DNA of 64,000 bases from Daedaleopsis sinensis. Its lineage: Eukaryota > Basidiomycota > Agaricomycetes > Polyporales > Polyporaceae. This document shows, in pieces, positions 55,801 through 64,000 of the stretch. The stretch covers positions 1,178,001 through 1,242,000 of the forward strand of contig CM066309.1 in the NCBI GenBank assembly GCA_033807695.1. Reading direction: 5' to 3'. Position numbers and translations under genes: made by a program. The first letter of the stretch is position 1. Every line of letters starts with the position of its first letter. Under the pieces are notes generated by a model. That model had not been told where the DNA came from and ran no database searches. It was given only the letters and a program-made list of their open reading frames with translations.

Positions 55801-57455
55801 CGAGACCCGTTCGAGTTTCGCCGCCCGCTCACGCTTCCCGCAGGGCTGCTTGTGTAGCCGCGGTAGGGGCTCGAGCTGAAGAGCATGGGAATGTCGTATC
55901 CCGCAAACGGGAGCGCGCTGGGTGGGCTCTGTGAGCCGTGCCAGACGCCGGAGGGAGAGTGACGGCGGGCGTCGTCGTCGCTCGTCGACGGGCGAGGGAT
56001 CGGGCGGCTGGTCGACGCGGTCGGCGGCGGGTTTGGCGACTGGGGGCCGAAGTAAGGGCGGTTTGATGAGGCGGGAGGGGCGGGGACCCACGAGTCGAAA
56101 TCGCCCGTGAGCGACCGCTTGGAAGGGATCGGGCGCGCGCGCATGTTCTCTGGGGAGCCCTGGTCGGAGGTGTTGCTGCGGCGCGCGGAGCGTATAGGAA
56201 TGCCGCCGCCGTCGTCGGGGTCGTGGCGGTAGCGCGAGTTGACGGGGCTGATCTGCGGGAAGTACTGATCGTCGGAGGCCTGCGAGGCCATGCTCGGGCG
56301 GGAGGGCGTTATCGGCATCGTCATGCGCGAGTCGGGGCGGCGGGCGTAGATGTCGTGGACGGCGGTCTGCTGCGTGAAGGACGGCTGCCTCTGATGGTCG
56401 GATCTCTCAGGCTCTTTGCCCTTGCGCGACGAGGCGCGGTCCTCGGCGGAACCCAGCGTGAACCGGTCGCGAGGGAGCGAAGAGGAGCCAGCTTCAAAGT
56501 CGGCGGCGGGAGACGGTCGCTCGTTCGAACGGATGCTGCCCGCACGCGAAAGTGTCCTCCCACTATCGCTAGGACCCTCCCTAACGTTCGGGCTGATGGG
56601 AGATGCGGCCGAGGCGGCGTGTGCGTATGCTCGAGACATCGGCGACGAGTTGTCTTTCGGCGAAGGGGACGGCAGCCATAGCTCCTTCTGCGGACGCGTT
56701 CTCGATAAGGAGCTGAGGCCCTGCCGGCCAATAGAGCCCTGGTCGTACGGGGCAGAGCCAGAGGAAGTGGTTGGGTCAAAATCGACACCGAAGACGGACG
56801 AGTTACCGCGCGAACGAGCAGGGCGTGCGGTGTAGCTGCCGGGGGTGCCTATCTGGTCTGAACCGCCGCTCTGCGTGCGATCTCGAGTGCGGGACTCTGT
56901 TGCGGGCGGCCCTCTGGCAAGCGGACGGGCATCACGATATGGCATACTCGGCCCGTCCCTAGTATCATGCTCACCACTCGCCCTCGGGCCCGACAGACCG
57001 TCCGCGTTCTCCTGATTGGGGCTCGCAGCCACGGCCGACTCGCGGCGGCCCTGGGGCCGCTCCGCCCCCCCCTTCTTGATCGCCTCCCAGATCGCCTGCT
57101 GCTGCCTCCTGAACGCCTCGAATTCCTCGCCCTCTATCTCCTTCCCGAGCGCGAGCGACCGCTCGAAGCGCGCGATCTTGAGCTCGTGGCTGAACTGCTC
57201 CTGTGCGATGCGGCGCACGCGGTCCATGGAGGCGTTGTAGTTTCTCATGATGGTCTCCCACTGGATACTGCCCTCGGACAGGCCTCTGAGCTGAGCGTCG
57301 CGGTCCTGCCTCACCTTGTCCGCCATCGACTGGAGCTCCTTCTCGATCCGCGCCCGTAGGCTCTCCTTCCACTGTGCGTCGGGCTCGACGTCCTCGTCAA
57401 TGCCAGGCATGGGTCCACCATTCTGCTCGGATATGGGCGTGAGCAGCGTCGTCAT
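52860..57455 (-). CDS. Large charged coiled-coil protein with C-terminal J-like HPD motif
   Basis: A single 4.6-kb exon codes 1531 residues. The ATG at 57455 is chosen because the upstream extension begins on TTG. Layout: an N-terminal helical region (about 10-130, many E/R/Q; ESLRARIEKELQSMADKVRQ); a long disordered Ser/Pro/Arg-rich stretch to about 600; an extreme Glu/Arg/Gln-rich coiled coil at about 640-1190 made of REREEREE-, QREEEEAQ- and RRREAE-type units; a Ser/Thr-rich linker; then a second Glu/Arg-rich helix. The conserved tail has LTWHSFPWPML and ERIKDYLRKWHPDRF, with HPD at 1483-1485. HPD is the J-domain tripeptide that stimulates Hsp70. The tail also recalls the RRWHPDKF segment of NFKBIL1-like proteins. 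Whether it binds Hsp70 is inference. Confidence 0.85.
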   Translation of the reverse strand: MTTLLTPISEQNGGPMPGIDEDVEPDAQWKESLRARIEKELQSMADKVRQDRDAQLRGLSEGSIQWETIMRNYNASMDRVRRIAQEQFSHELKIARFERSLALGKEIEGEEFEAFRRQQQAIWEAIKKGGAERPQGRRESAVAASPNQENADGLSGPRASGEHDTRDGPSMPYRDARPLARGPPATESRTRDRTQSGGSDQIGTPGSYTARPARSRGNSSVFGVDFDPTTSSGSAPYDQGSIGRQGLSSLSRTRPQKELWLPSPSPKDNSSPMSRAYAHAASAASPISPNVREGPSDSGRTLSRAGSIRSNERPSPAADFEAGSSSLPRDRFTLGSAEDRASSRKGKEPERSDHQRQPSFTQQTAVHDIYARRPDSRMTMPITPSRPSMASQASDDQYFPQISPVNSRYRHDPDDGGGIPIRSARRSNTSDQGSPENMRARPIPSKRSLTGDFDSWVPAPPASSNRPYFGPQSPNPPPTASTSRPIPRPSTSDDDARRHSPSGVWHGSQSPPSALPFAGYDIPMLFSSSPYRGYTSSPAGSVSGRRNSNGSRSVRSRSSRQEFWGPADVPQRPLPTFEEQSVASDSDSEEDYGMDLDDLWHIREREDLRNRQQLTWKFINDDPRRQELAQAKRLEEEARRKEEEARRKEEEVQRKALEIQQKQEELMRREAELMRREAEAKLQEEIRKREEAEARLQEEIRRRQEAEDRRERERQEREEREKREREEREEREKREREEREQRAREERERREREEQERREREERERKEQERREKEERERREKDRLAREEKERQERRLREKEEKERRDREERERREERERREREQEEWARRQREEESRLQQEKREWEETRRREAEAAAAASTQAALEAERMRAVAAAAAAAEAEAQRQREERRRREIEAQRRREAEAQKRREEEEAQKQREEEEAQKQREEEEQKQREEEEQRQREEEEAQRLQEEEAQRQREAEEQREREVEAQLRREAETKRREEARRQQQAETQRRREEARKQREAEAQRQQQEEAQRRQENEARKRRDEEAEKAAAEAAEAEAEANKRREAAAAQRQVEDAQARAAEAERARRQETSSPAPELAELNDPQFILDQQAELERIQAQRDRDVKLRAEAARRQQEEEEARRQAQFKLEQEEIYKRIQAEEQGRLREQEARRRAEEEIRRKQEQSKQREDAILADVLRRSEEEHRKDEERRRKEGDRRRQDSVGSASDSNRPGVYFSSSSASSSAPRPIPNANTSVHHNASVPGDRSSTASSSSFNSSASFFSASSGRSNSTGYTSSASRTSTASATPTAMPASPSVGTGSKAGGWKSAPSPATPSPTTASSTRSATGAYQTAYGAQTSYAQSSPSTARPQGSYTPTPHLTEQDWARRQEEHARKQFEQFQREQEAQQRRAEQKAMRQLSKEDVIKLFDEHERRWSRIMSMDVLTWHSFPWPMLKQPSDPEQVTYIEIQAYVLSPHQPSDKTQKERIKDYLRKWHPDRFETRILPRVREDERETVKEGAGSVARHLNKLLSSLSGSGENGLFG
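54530..55600 (-). repeat. Coding repeat region encoding the Glu/Arg/Gln coiled coil
   Basis: Within the coiled-coil gene, this kilobase is made of degenerate 18-30-nt units (on the plus strand CTCCTCCCGCCGCTC-like). The composition produces long antisense open frames that are not genes. Unit number is expected to vary between strains. Confidence 0.7.
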
Positions 57456-58332
57456 GTGATGTTTGAGGTTGGGCGGGGCGCGATGTGCAAGAATTGAGAG
57501 CGATGTGGGGAGAGGAAGCTCGAGGTACAACAGAGGACCGAGCTGGAGAAGAGGGACGCGTGGATGGGGCTGGGGATGGGGGATGTGCGGACGCCGCAGT
57601 TGGAGAACCTACGCGGGGCCTCGCCGCATAGAGATGAGAGTGGGTCTGAAGCGATCGGCCTCATGGTCAGCGCACGCACGCGAGCGGGGAAGCAGCATGC
57701 ACGAGCCGCGACGTACTGATCGTCTTCTGCTGCGCCCCGGCGCGGATAGCTGCAAGTCGTCCAGGGCGGTCGTCGTGGTCGCAGGCAAAGAGCGCAGAGG
57801 CGGCGGGATGCTGCCCTCGGCCGTCCGAACACGCCCCCCGGATCTTTATATCAAGCGGCGCGCGCGCACGGGGCGACGGTCACGGTTCTCCCAATTAGGC
57901 ACCCTGCCACGCCCCCGCCGGACGCTTTCATCTCAACGTGCCCGTACACGCCCACTCGATATCTAAAATCCGGCCCAGACCGGTCACGGAAATTCTGATA
58001 TCATCTACTATCACCCTCCCCACGACTGACTTACTTATCGCCCTAGATCCCGCCCGCAGCAAGCCAAACAAATGTGTATTCCTCATAGTTAATGCGAGTA
58101 CGACGCAACACGTCGATAAATACCCATCCCGTCTTCCTCCAGGAAGCGCGGGGAGCCCTTCATCCCAGTCATCAAGTATGGACATGAAGGTCAATCATTA
58201 GCAAAACATCCGATGTGCAGAGCCCGGCCGTACTGACAACGACACGGACAGCGCCTTCGCCTTCGCGTATGCCATGCGCAGACAGGCGAGTACGTACCGC
58301 CAGATGCGGGCGGATTTTGGGGCGTTCTCTTC
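57456..58332. other. Intergenic: coiled-coil gene promoter and bestrophin 3' flank
   Basis: 877 bases between two minus-strand genes. Holds the promoter of the coiled-coil gene and the 3' UTR of the bestrophin gene. Open frames seen here have no family likeness. Confidence 0.45.
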
Positions 58333-60498
58333 TCAGTTCCGGGTGATCTGGTCGACGTCCCACCAGCTCTTGAGCAGCGTCCGCCGGATGCTGTGCATGC
58401 CCGTGTCGGGCCCGTGGTACGAGTGGCTGACGTCGCTCATCATCTCCTCCGCCGTGCGCCGGTCGCCAGGCGCGAACGGCTGGTTCCAGGCGGTGACGAT
58501 ATAGTCGCTCGGGTCGGGGCAGGTGTGCTGCAGGGCGTATCAGACGGCTGCGCGAGCGGAAGTCAAGGACGGGAAGCGTACCGCCGTGATCTCGTGGAGC
58601 TCGCGCTGGATGCTCAGGCAGAACGCGTCGAGGTCTAAATGGCGTGTTCGTTAGGACAGCCGCCCATGAAGCCAGAACGCGCAGACACGAAGCACGTACC
58701 GAGATCGTTCATGTCGTAGTTGAAGGGGTTCTCGCTGTATGAAAGATCGGCAGCTCTAGTAAGCACGCGGAGAAGAAGGAAGCAGCGGAGCACGCGCGCA
58801 CATTTCCTGCCCGATCTCGAGGAACCCGAGCAGCAAGAAGGACGCGAACGCCGTCGCGCTGAAACGGTGCGTCAGCAACAGCAGATTACACCGCAGAAGA
58901 TCGCAAAAGTGGACATACGGGATAGTGAGGTACCCGAACGAGCTGTAGATTTGGAACTGAGACGATGTGCAGTGTCAGTACATCTGCTCCGAGCGCCGCC
59001 GGACCGCAGACGGCACCGAGACCGCAGACAGGACACTCACGGGCAGGAAGAACAGATAGAGCCAGAGCGAGATGCGGAGGTGCGCCTGGTACGCGAACGG
59101 CAGCGGCGTGTTCCGGATCCGGTCAAGGTTCGTCACCGTATCCTGCATCTGAGAGATCGCGTTTGTGAACGCAGTCGCGAGCGCGGGCTGTAGCTGCCCG
59201 TTCTTCAGCAGCCACGCGAGGTAGCTCGACAGGAAGAGCGTGATCTCGAGCGGCACGTTCGAATCGATCGCCTCGGGCTTCAGCCGCTTGCCCGTCAGGC
59301 TGCGCATCGTCGTCGCCGTCGTTGGGAGCTCCGGCTGCGGCTTCGAGCGGCGGAAGGGGCGGGCGATAAGCTTGAAGATGCGGAGGAACGGCAGGTAGTC
59401 GAACACGGACTCCTGCGGCGGGTTGCGTGCCGGCTGGAGCGGGTGCTCGCTGTACACGACGGGCAGGGCCGCCTCGGGGTCGAACTTCTTCTTCTTGCGA
59501 AGCTGGCGCCCGCGGAGGGAGTGGTAGATCTGGTCCTCTGAGAGCTCGCCCGCCTCCTTGTTGCTATCTCTGCTCCCTCGCGGCTCGCTGCCGCTCCCAT
59601 CGGGCGACATCGGGCGCGAGGAGGTGAGAGTGTGCGCGGTGCGGTGCTTGGCGGCGTCCATGGCGGATGCCTTCCACATCGGCAGCATGTCTTCGTCCGA
59701 GGCGACCTCGGGCGCGTGGCTCGAGTACCGAGGGAGGAAGCACACGAGCGGGTAGAGGTCCTCGTAGTAGACTCCAGGCTCAGAACGGAGCAGATGCTAA
59801 GGGAAAGCGGCTGTCAACACCTGCGAACGCCGGACGGCTCGGGGAGCGCTCGGCGTACCTTGACCGCAACGGAGTACGCATTAACAAGGTTGACCATGCT
59901 CTTCTTCTCAATGGTGATCTGTACGTGCGATACTTGCTCTCCAGTCTTCTTGTCAACCCGCTCAAAGGGGACATGGACCCAGATCTGGTGGTAGTGAGGC
60001 GACGAGCACTCAGAACGCATTATCATATCAAGGTGCACAGATTGATGCTTACGACCTGTGCTAGATTTCTAGATGCGAGAGCAATTGCTGTCCATAGCTT
60101 CCTGCCTTCCATGTACCTATTTCAAAGACAAGATTCGAATCAGTCACCCTCGATCTTGTAGCAGAGAAACAAGCGCGTGAAATGCAGAGGTAAGTACAGT
60201 GCTCACCGTTCGTACGCAGAAGACGTCCGGAACGAGATGACCAAACCAAGCACAGTACCCAACACAGTCAGGATCGCGCTCGACATGGAGAGGTTGTGGG
60301 AAGTGAGCTTCGACACGAGGGCGACCACTAGAGGCGTCACGAGTTCAGAAGACGTGGCGGGGATAGGACAAGATGAGGTTGGGACTCACTGGCTCCAATG
60401 CCTGTAAAGAACAGCACTTCCGGCCAGATGTCGTTGATGACCGTGGCCTTGAACTTCTTTAAACTCCATCCCGCGAACAGCGGGTTTTGCGCAACCAT
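58333..60498 (-). CDS. Bestrophin-family anion channel (RFP-TM/UPF0187 type)
   Basis: Membrane protein of the bestrophin superfamily, predicted to conduct chloride or bicarbonate. Nine exons (60390-60498, 60207-60327, 60056-60116, 59859-59984, 59041-59796, 58802-58956, 58700-58734, 58582-58634, 58333-58527) give 536 residues. Family features: an N-terminal SLKKFKATVINDIWPEVLFF helix; a glycine-rich helix followed by GLVISFRTSSAYERYMEGRKLW, the most conserved bestrophin segment; a late membrane pair (SLWLYLFFLP, then IYSSFGYLTIPYVHFC); and EIENPFNYDMNDLDLDAFC, matching the conserved acidic loop after the last helix. Between the halves lies a long hydrophilic cytosolic segment (about 140-330) with Ser/Pro-rich sequence and RKKKKFD. 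The protein ends SWWDVDQITRN. The cellular membrane cannot be told from sequence. Confidence 0.9.
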
Positions 60499-61751
60499 CT
60501 TGAGCGGGGCAGCAAAGGTCCTATGCGGTGGCGGAGGTTGCGGGGGGTCGTAGCTTGAAGGAAAGGAGTGGAACCCAAGCAAACGCTAGGAAGATCGGAC
60601 GACCGGCAGAATGTGGCGACGAATAGCAGCGGCGCGAGTACCTGACAACGGTCGCTTGTGACAGCAGACGGGCCAAACAAGCGAGCACTAAGCAACAGCA
60701 AGAAAAAATGAAGACACCCGAACACTCCCCAGACAAGACGGCCGGGCGAAGAAGGGGGGAGGAGGACGAGGAAAGAGATGAGGTGGGCGCGCGAGCGGAG
60801 CATGGGTGTGAAATATATAGAACCTGGAGAATTCGCGGGCGCCAGGGTCCAGAACAAGCACACACCAAATTGAAACGCGTTCAAGGCGGTACTTGCGCCT
60901 GACCTGCGCCTGACTGCACTTTGTTGGATCGGGCTCGTTCTGCTGATTAGGTTTGGAGTTAGGCACGGTCGGCGGTTGTTGCTCTGCAGAATTGGGAAGC
61001 CAGCGTCGCAGTCCCGTTCTGTAGATCGCAAGTGCAGTGCCCCTCCTCGAGTGTTCGTTCTCCTGGTCGAACGAGTTCCGACCGTGCCGACAGACGGGTC
61101 CAGACCCATGGCCTCGGATATAACCCCACGCAGGCTGCTGGCCCGAGTCGGTCCAAGCTCGCCCGTTTCGCTGAACGTTGACGGGGACGGCGACCGCCGA
61201 CCATGCCCGTAATTTGACAGACTCACAGTCGTATAGTTGCGATTACGGTGGACACATTGCGTCTTCTGAAGGGTGTATGGTCGCTTCGTTCGTGCCAAGC
61301 CGCCGCCTCGGAGACCGGGCTTCGAGTGAAATTGAGTCACGAGTGAGTGAATAAGTATGATTGATGCCTTGCACAACCGGTGCGGCGCCGCGTCGAAACG
61401 GCAAGCCGTAAATGCTGGCCCGTTCGGGCCAAAATGGGCGGGATGGGAACGAGCTAGAACGAGGCAGATGCGCGATGTACTTATGAGGACTGTTGGACAC
61501 GAGGAGGAGGGCAGTGCGCAACTGTCATGGGCATTGGGAGGAGGAGGATGGTAGCGGGGGAAGAAAACAGGGTGAGGGCGGACACCGCCACCTCAGCGAC
61601 TCAACCTCCGGATCATCAAATAAGCGGTACACACCTCATCCTTGCCTCATCCATATACCAATGGCATTGGCAGATCGTGATCATAACAACCACACGAGCG
61701 TCTTGAAACTCAGAGAGTTTGCTATTGCCCCTTTGACGACTTGTGCTCTAT

Positions 61752-61997
61752 ATGTCACCGCCGCCCGCGGACTTGCCACGATTTGTCAATCTAGACGACA
61801 CAGCGATCGCGACACACGCACGGATCGAAGCATATTACTGGTCTCCCAGGAGACCATCGGAGGGGCCGCGCGAAACAGCCATACTATTGGGAAAAGTGGA
61901 TGCAATGACGAATGTGAATGTTGTGGTCGCTGCCGAGCAAGATGTAGACAGGAAAGGATGGTACGAAGCTGCAGGACGCCAATGCATCCATGGATAG
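61752..61997 (+). CDS. Possible small ORF, 81 residues, very low support
   Basis: ATG just after CTCTAT, coding MSPPPADLPRFVNLDDTAIA, then a mixed peptide ending GRQCIHG. Composition is protein-like, but the minus strand is also open across the same bases. No family recognised. Confidence 0.2.
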   Translation: MSPPPADLPRFVNLDDTAIATHARIEAYYWSPRRPSEGPRETAILLGKVDAMTNVNVVVAAEQDVDRKGWYEAAGRQCIHG

Positions 61998-62199
61998 ACG
62001 GAGTCGAAAGCGTCTTCTGAAATCTCGAGTATGATGGTGATCGTAGTCGTAGCATCGCCTTCTACGAAGTGCGGTCCTTGCATTGATTGTGTTCGCAACT
62101 TGACCGGCCGCGCCGATTGAAGGCGTATCTGAATACCATAGCCATCGTCAGAGACGAACCGCACACTATATGCTCGTCTTGCGAGCGCGCTGCGTTACG

Positions 62200-62375
62200 T
62201 GGTGACAGATACAGATCTCTCGTAGCTGTCCAGGTACAGCTCCTCCGTGCTGTACGTCGCCTTGAACGAGGGGTTGCCGAGCAAGAACTACGTGTCCGCG
62301 CGACCCCGCTCGCCTGCGGCCAGCACGTTCGTCGCGCGTAAGAGGGGACAGTTGTCAGACTCCCGCATTCCAACA
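62200..62375 (-). pseudogene. Short decayed coding relic with in-frame TAG
   Basis: One minus-strand frame reads LLRATNVLAAGERGRADT, a TAG at 62288-62290, then FLLGNPSFKATYSTEELYLD before a stop at a possible GTAACG donor. The text on both sides of the TAG is clearly protein-like, which suggests a broken exon. I do not recognise the family. It sits about 270 bases from the retrotransposon LTR. Confidence 0.35.
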
Positions 62376-62642
62376 CTGTGAGTCTGACAGCTTCAACTTA
62401 CATGGTGCTGAAGTTATGACACTTGCGTAGCTCCTAGTACGCCTCGTGCCAAATTAAAGCCCCTAGTCAGGCCGGGTGTATCCCTCCCTTTAGACCGGTG
62501 CCATAGTCGAACCTCAGAGTCAGGATATACATACATGAAAGTGAACAAGAGTCACCAGGTATGGTCCTTCGAGCTCGAGATTCCGTCATGATCCTCTCCG
62601 CGTCCGTCTGAATCTCTGCAGCCACTCTGCATGGATGCCGGA

Positions 62643-62895
62643 TGTTAAAACCTATCCCGTACGTCAGCTAATGCTCACTCGTGTGGTAGTAGAACGAGTG
62701 TATTGACCTATCCCGTACGTCAGTTAATGCTACAGACGTACGTTAGTCAATCTATGAGGAGATAGGACGTGGGGAAGGAACGTACCTCACTCGTGTGGTA
62801 GTAGAACGAGTGAGGTTCGTTATGTGACTAGCGTAGAGTATATACGTAGCCGGGTGATACCGACGAGGGGAGAATTGGCGCTAGCGCGCTCAACA
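62643..62895 (-). repeat. 3' LTR of a Ty1/copia retrotransposon (253 bp)
   Basis: On the minus strand it begins TGTTGAGCGC directly after a purine-rich tract (GGTCGAGGAGGAG, 62896 upward) and ends TTAACA, giving the TG...CA ends and short inverted termini expected of an LTR. It holds a CCAAT-like box and a TATATACT box (about 62837-62847). The bases outside the end, CCGGA at 62638-62642, are the candidate 5-bp target-site duplication; the partner lies beyond the window. Internal repeats are listed separately. Confidence 0.75.
62650..62812. repeat. Two interleaved direct repeats and hairpins inside the LTR
   Basis: A 26-bp unit at 62650-62675 recurs at 62706-62731 with one mismatch. A 27-bp unit at 62674-62700 recurs perfectly at 62786-62812. 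Each 27-bp unit is a hairpin: CACTCGT, an 11-nt loop, ACGAGTG; the second copy extends to a 10-bp stem. Possible enhancer or transcription-factor sites in the LTR U3 region. Confidence 0.8.
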
Positions 62896-62992
62896 CTCCT
62901 CCTCGACCAGAAGACGGTAGAGGTAGAGAGGTAAGGGTAGGACGAAACGAAAAGGACAGAATAGAAGGACAATCTCCTCCTCGCATGGAGAC

Positions 62993-64000
62993 CTAACGTA
63001 AACCGAGAAAACCGCGAAGGCGGATGAAAGCGGGGGACGCGAGAGGTTTGGTAAAAATATCTGCAAGGTTGTTGGCGCTCGGAATGTAATGTACGGAAAC
63101 GAAGTTCTCGGCAGTGTGGTGACGAAGGATGTGATGCTTGATCTCAATGTGCTTAGTACGAGCGTGGAAGGACTGATCGCCGGAAAGAACGATGGCGCCG
63201 TTGTTGTCCACGAAGAGCGGAGAAGCGACAGACTGAGGGTAACCGAGAGCGTCGAGCAATTGCCGCAACCAAACACACTCCTTTGATGCGTCGGCGGCGG
63301 CGATGTACTCGGCTTCGGTTGAAGAGTCGGAGACGGAATGCTGCTTCCGGGCCGCCCAAGACACGACGCCAGAGCCGAGGGAGAAGCAGTACCCGCCGAC
63401 GGATTTCCGAGAGTCTGGGCAGCGCGCCCAATCAGAGTCGGAAAATCCGAGCAGGTTTGCGACACGGGCACCGCCGAGAGTGAGCTCGAGATCCCGAGTG
63501 CCCTTGAGGTAGCGGACGACGCGTTTAGCGGCCTCCCAGTGATCCGGGGTGAAGCAATCGAGGAATTGGGACAGTTGCTGGAGGGCGAACGAAATGTCCG
63601 GTCGGGTAGCGACAGCGATGTAGTTCAGGGTGCCTACGAGGGAGCGGTAGGGAAGGTGCGCGACGGCGGCGTGCTCGGTGGAGGCGTTCTCACGGGAAAG
63701 TTTCAAAGCGGGATCCATCGGGGTAGAGACGGGAGTCGCGGAACCCAGATGAAATTCCTGCACGATCTTGTCAATCAGCGCGGTCTGAGACAGGGACACG
63801 GTGCGAAGAGTGCGGTCGTGGCGGATGGAGATGCCGACACAGAAGCGAGCAGCCCCCAAATCGGAGATCTCCCAGGCAGCGCGCAGGTCTGATTTGAAAC
63901 GTGTTCCCGCATCGGCGCAGCTGATTCCGGCGAGGAAATCGTCGACGTAGGCACCGGTAATGACGCCTCCTTCGGCGGTTACGCGAACGTAAATACTGAG
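62993..64000 (-). mobile_element. Ty1/copia pol polyprotein, reverse transcriptase end plus RNase H (continues past window)
   Basis: The C-terminal 335 codons are in the window, open to its end. Order on the minus strand: the reverse-transcriptase active site GAYVDDFLAG (about 63940), WEISDLGAARFCVGISIRHD, SQTALIDKIVQEFHLG, TPMDPALKL, LPYRSLVGTLNYIAVATRPD, then the RNase H domain with GFSDSDWARCPDSRKSVGGY, SDSSTEAEYIAAADASKECVW, VDNNGAI and ARTKHIEIKHHILR, ending ADIFTKPL and a TAG. These are canonical Copia motifs, and the catalytic Asp/Glu residues are all present. No frame break is seen, so the element could be recent. About 97 bases separate the stop from the polypurine tract and LTR. Confidence 0.95.

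Larger units (their letters stand above)
60499..62642. other. 2.1-kb intergenic region left of the retrotransposon LTR
   Basis: Holds the bestrophin promoter, a possible small ORF at 61752-61997 and a decayed minus-strand coding relic at about 62200-62375 (separate entries). The longer minus-strand frame at 60459-61376 overlaps bestrophin exon 1 in another frame and is not credible. Confidence 0.35.

Noticed and set aside
57456..57530. Longer N-terminus for the coiled-coil protein
   Set aside because: The upstream extension starts on TTG, not ATG, and reads like a leader; the ATG at 57455 is preferred.
60459..61376. 305-residue minus-strand frame overlapping bestrophin exon 1
   Set aside because: It overlaps a secure exon in another frame and has no family likeness or conserved motif.
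62650..62812. CRISPR-like repeat array
   Set aside because: Only two copies of each unit, irregular spacing, and placement inside an LTR of a eukaryotic genome.

Overview
The window comes from the nuclear genome of a filamentous basidiomycete, most likely an Agaricomycete. The evidence is intron-dense genes with mostly 45-60 nt GT-AG introns, GC-rich third positions, and a gene set (GH95 fucosidase, SAT-less non-reducing polyketide synthase, Kre6/Skn1-type GH16, F-box proteins of the mushroom type) that fits that group. Exon structures were worked out by hand from splice signals, reading phase and remembered family patterns. Every intact model below sums to a multiple of three, but no model has been checked against RNA or a database.

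Layout. 1-12.1 kb is dense housekeeping: the 3' end of a GH95 alpha-L-fucosidase; MCM10; a small subunit of serine palmitoyltransferase; 3-hydroxyanthranilate 3,4-dioxygenase (BNA1); RAD17, divergent from BNA1; and an F-box protein. 12.8-20.3 kb has an HNH-like hypothetical protein and a complete KS-AT-PT-ACP-ACP-TE polyketide synthase, both on the minus strand. 20.3-25.8 kb is gene-poor, with unassigned exon-like fragments.

25.8-50.0 kb is symmetric. A small hydrophilic protein gene, UBA2 and a GT2 glycosyltransferase are followed by a Kre6/Skn1 glucan-synthesis gene, a second GT2 glycosyltransferase paralogous to the first, and a second copy of the small hydrophilic protein gene. This puts three cell-wall polysaccharide genes within 17 kb, bracketed by a second paralog pair.

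52.9-60.5 kb holds a 1531-residue charged coiled-coil protein with a C-terminal J-like HPD motif, and a bestrophin-type anion channel. The right edge is the 3' end of a Ty1/copia retrotransposon (RT, RNase H, polypurine tract, 253-bp LTR) next to a short decayed coding relic.

No rRNA, tRNA or CRISPR array was recognised. No clearly new molecular system was found. The strongest items for follow-up are the duplicated GT2/KRE6 cell-wall locus, the SAT-less polyketide synthase standing without tailoring genes, the easily missed serine palmitoyltransferase small subunit, and the coiled-coil J-like protein.
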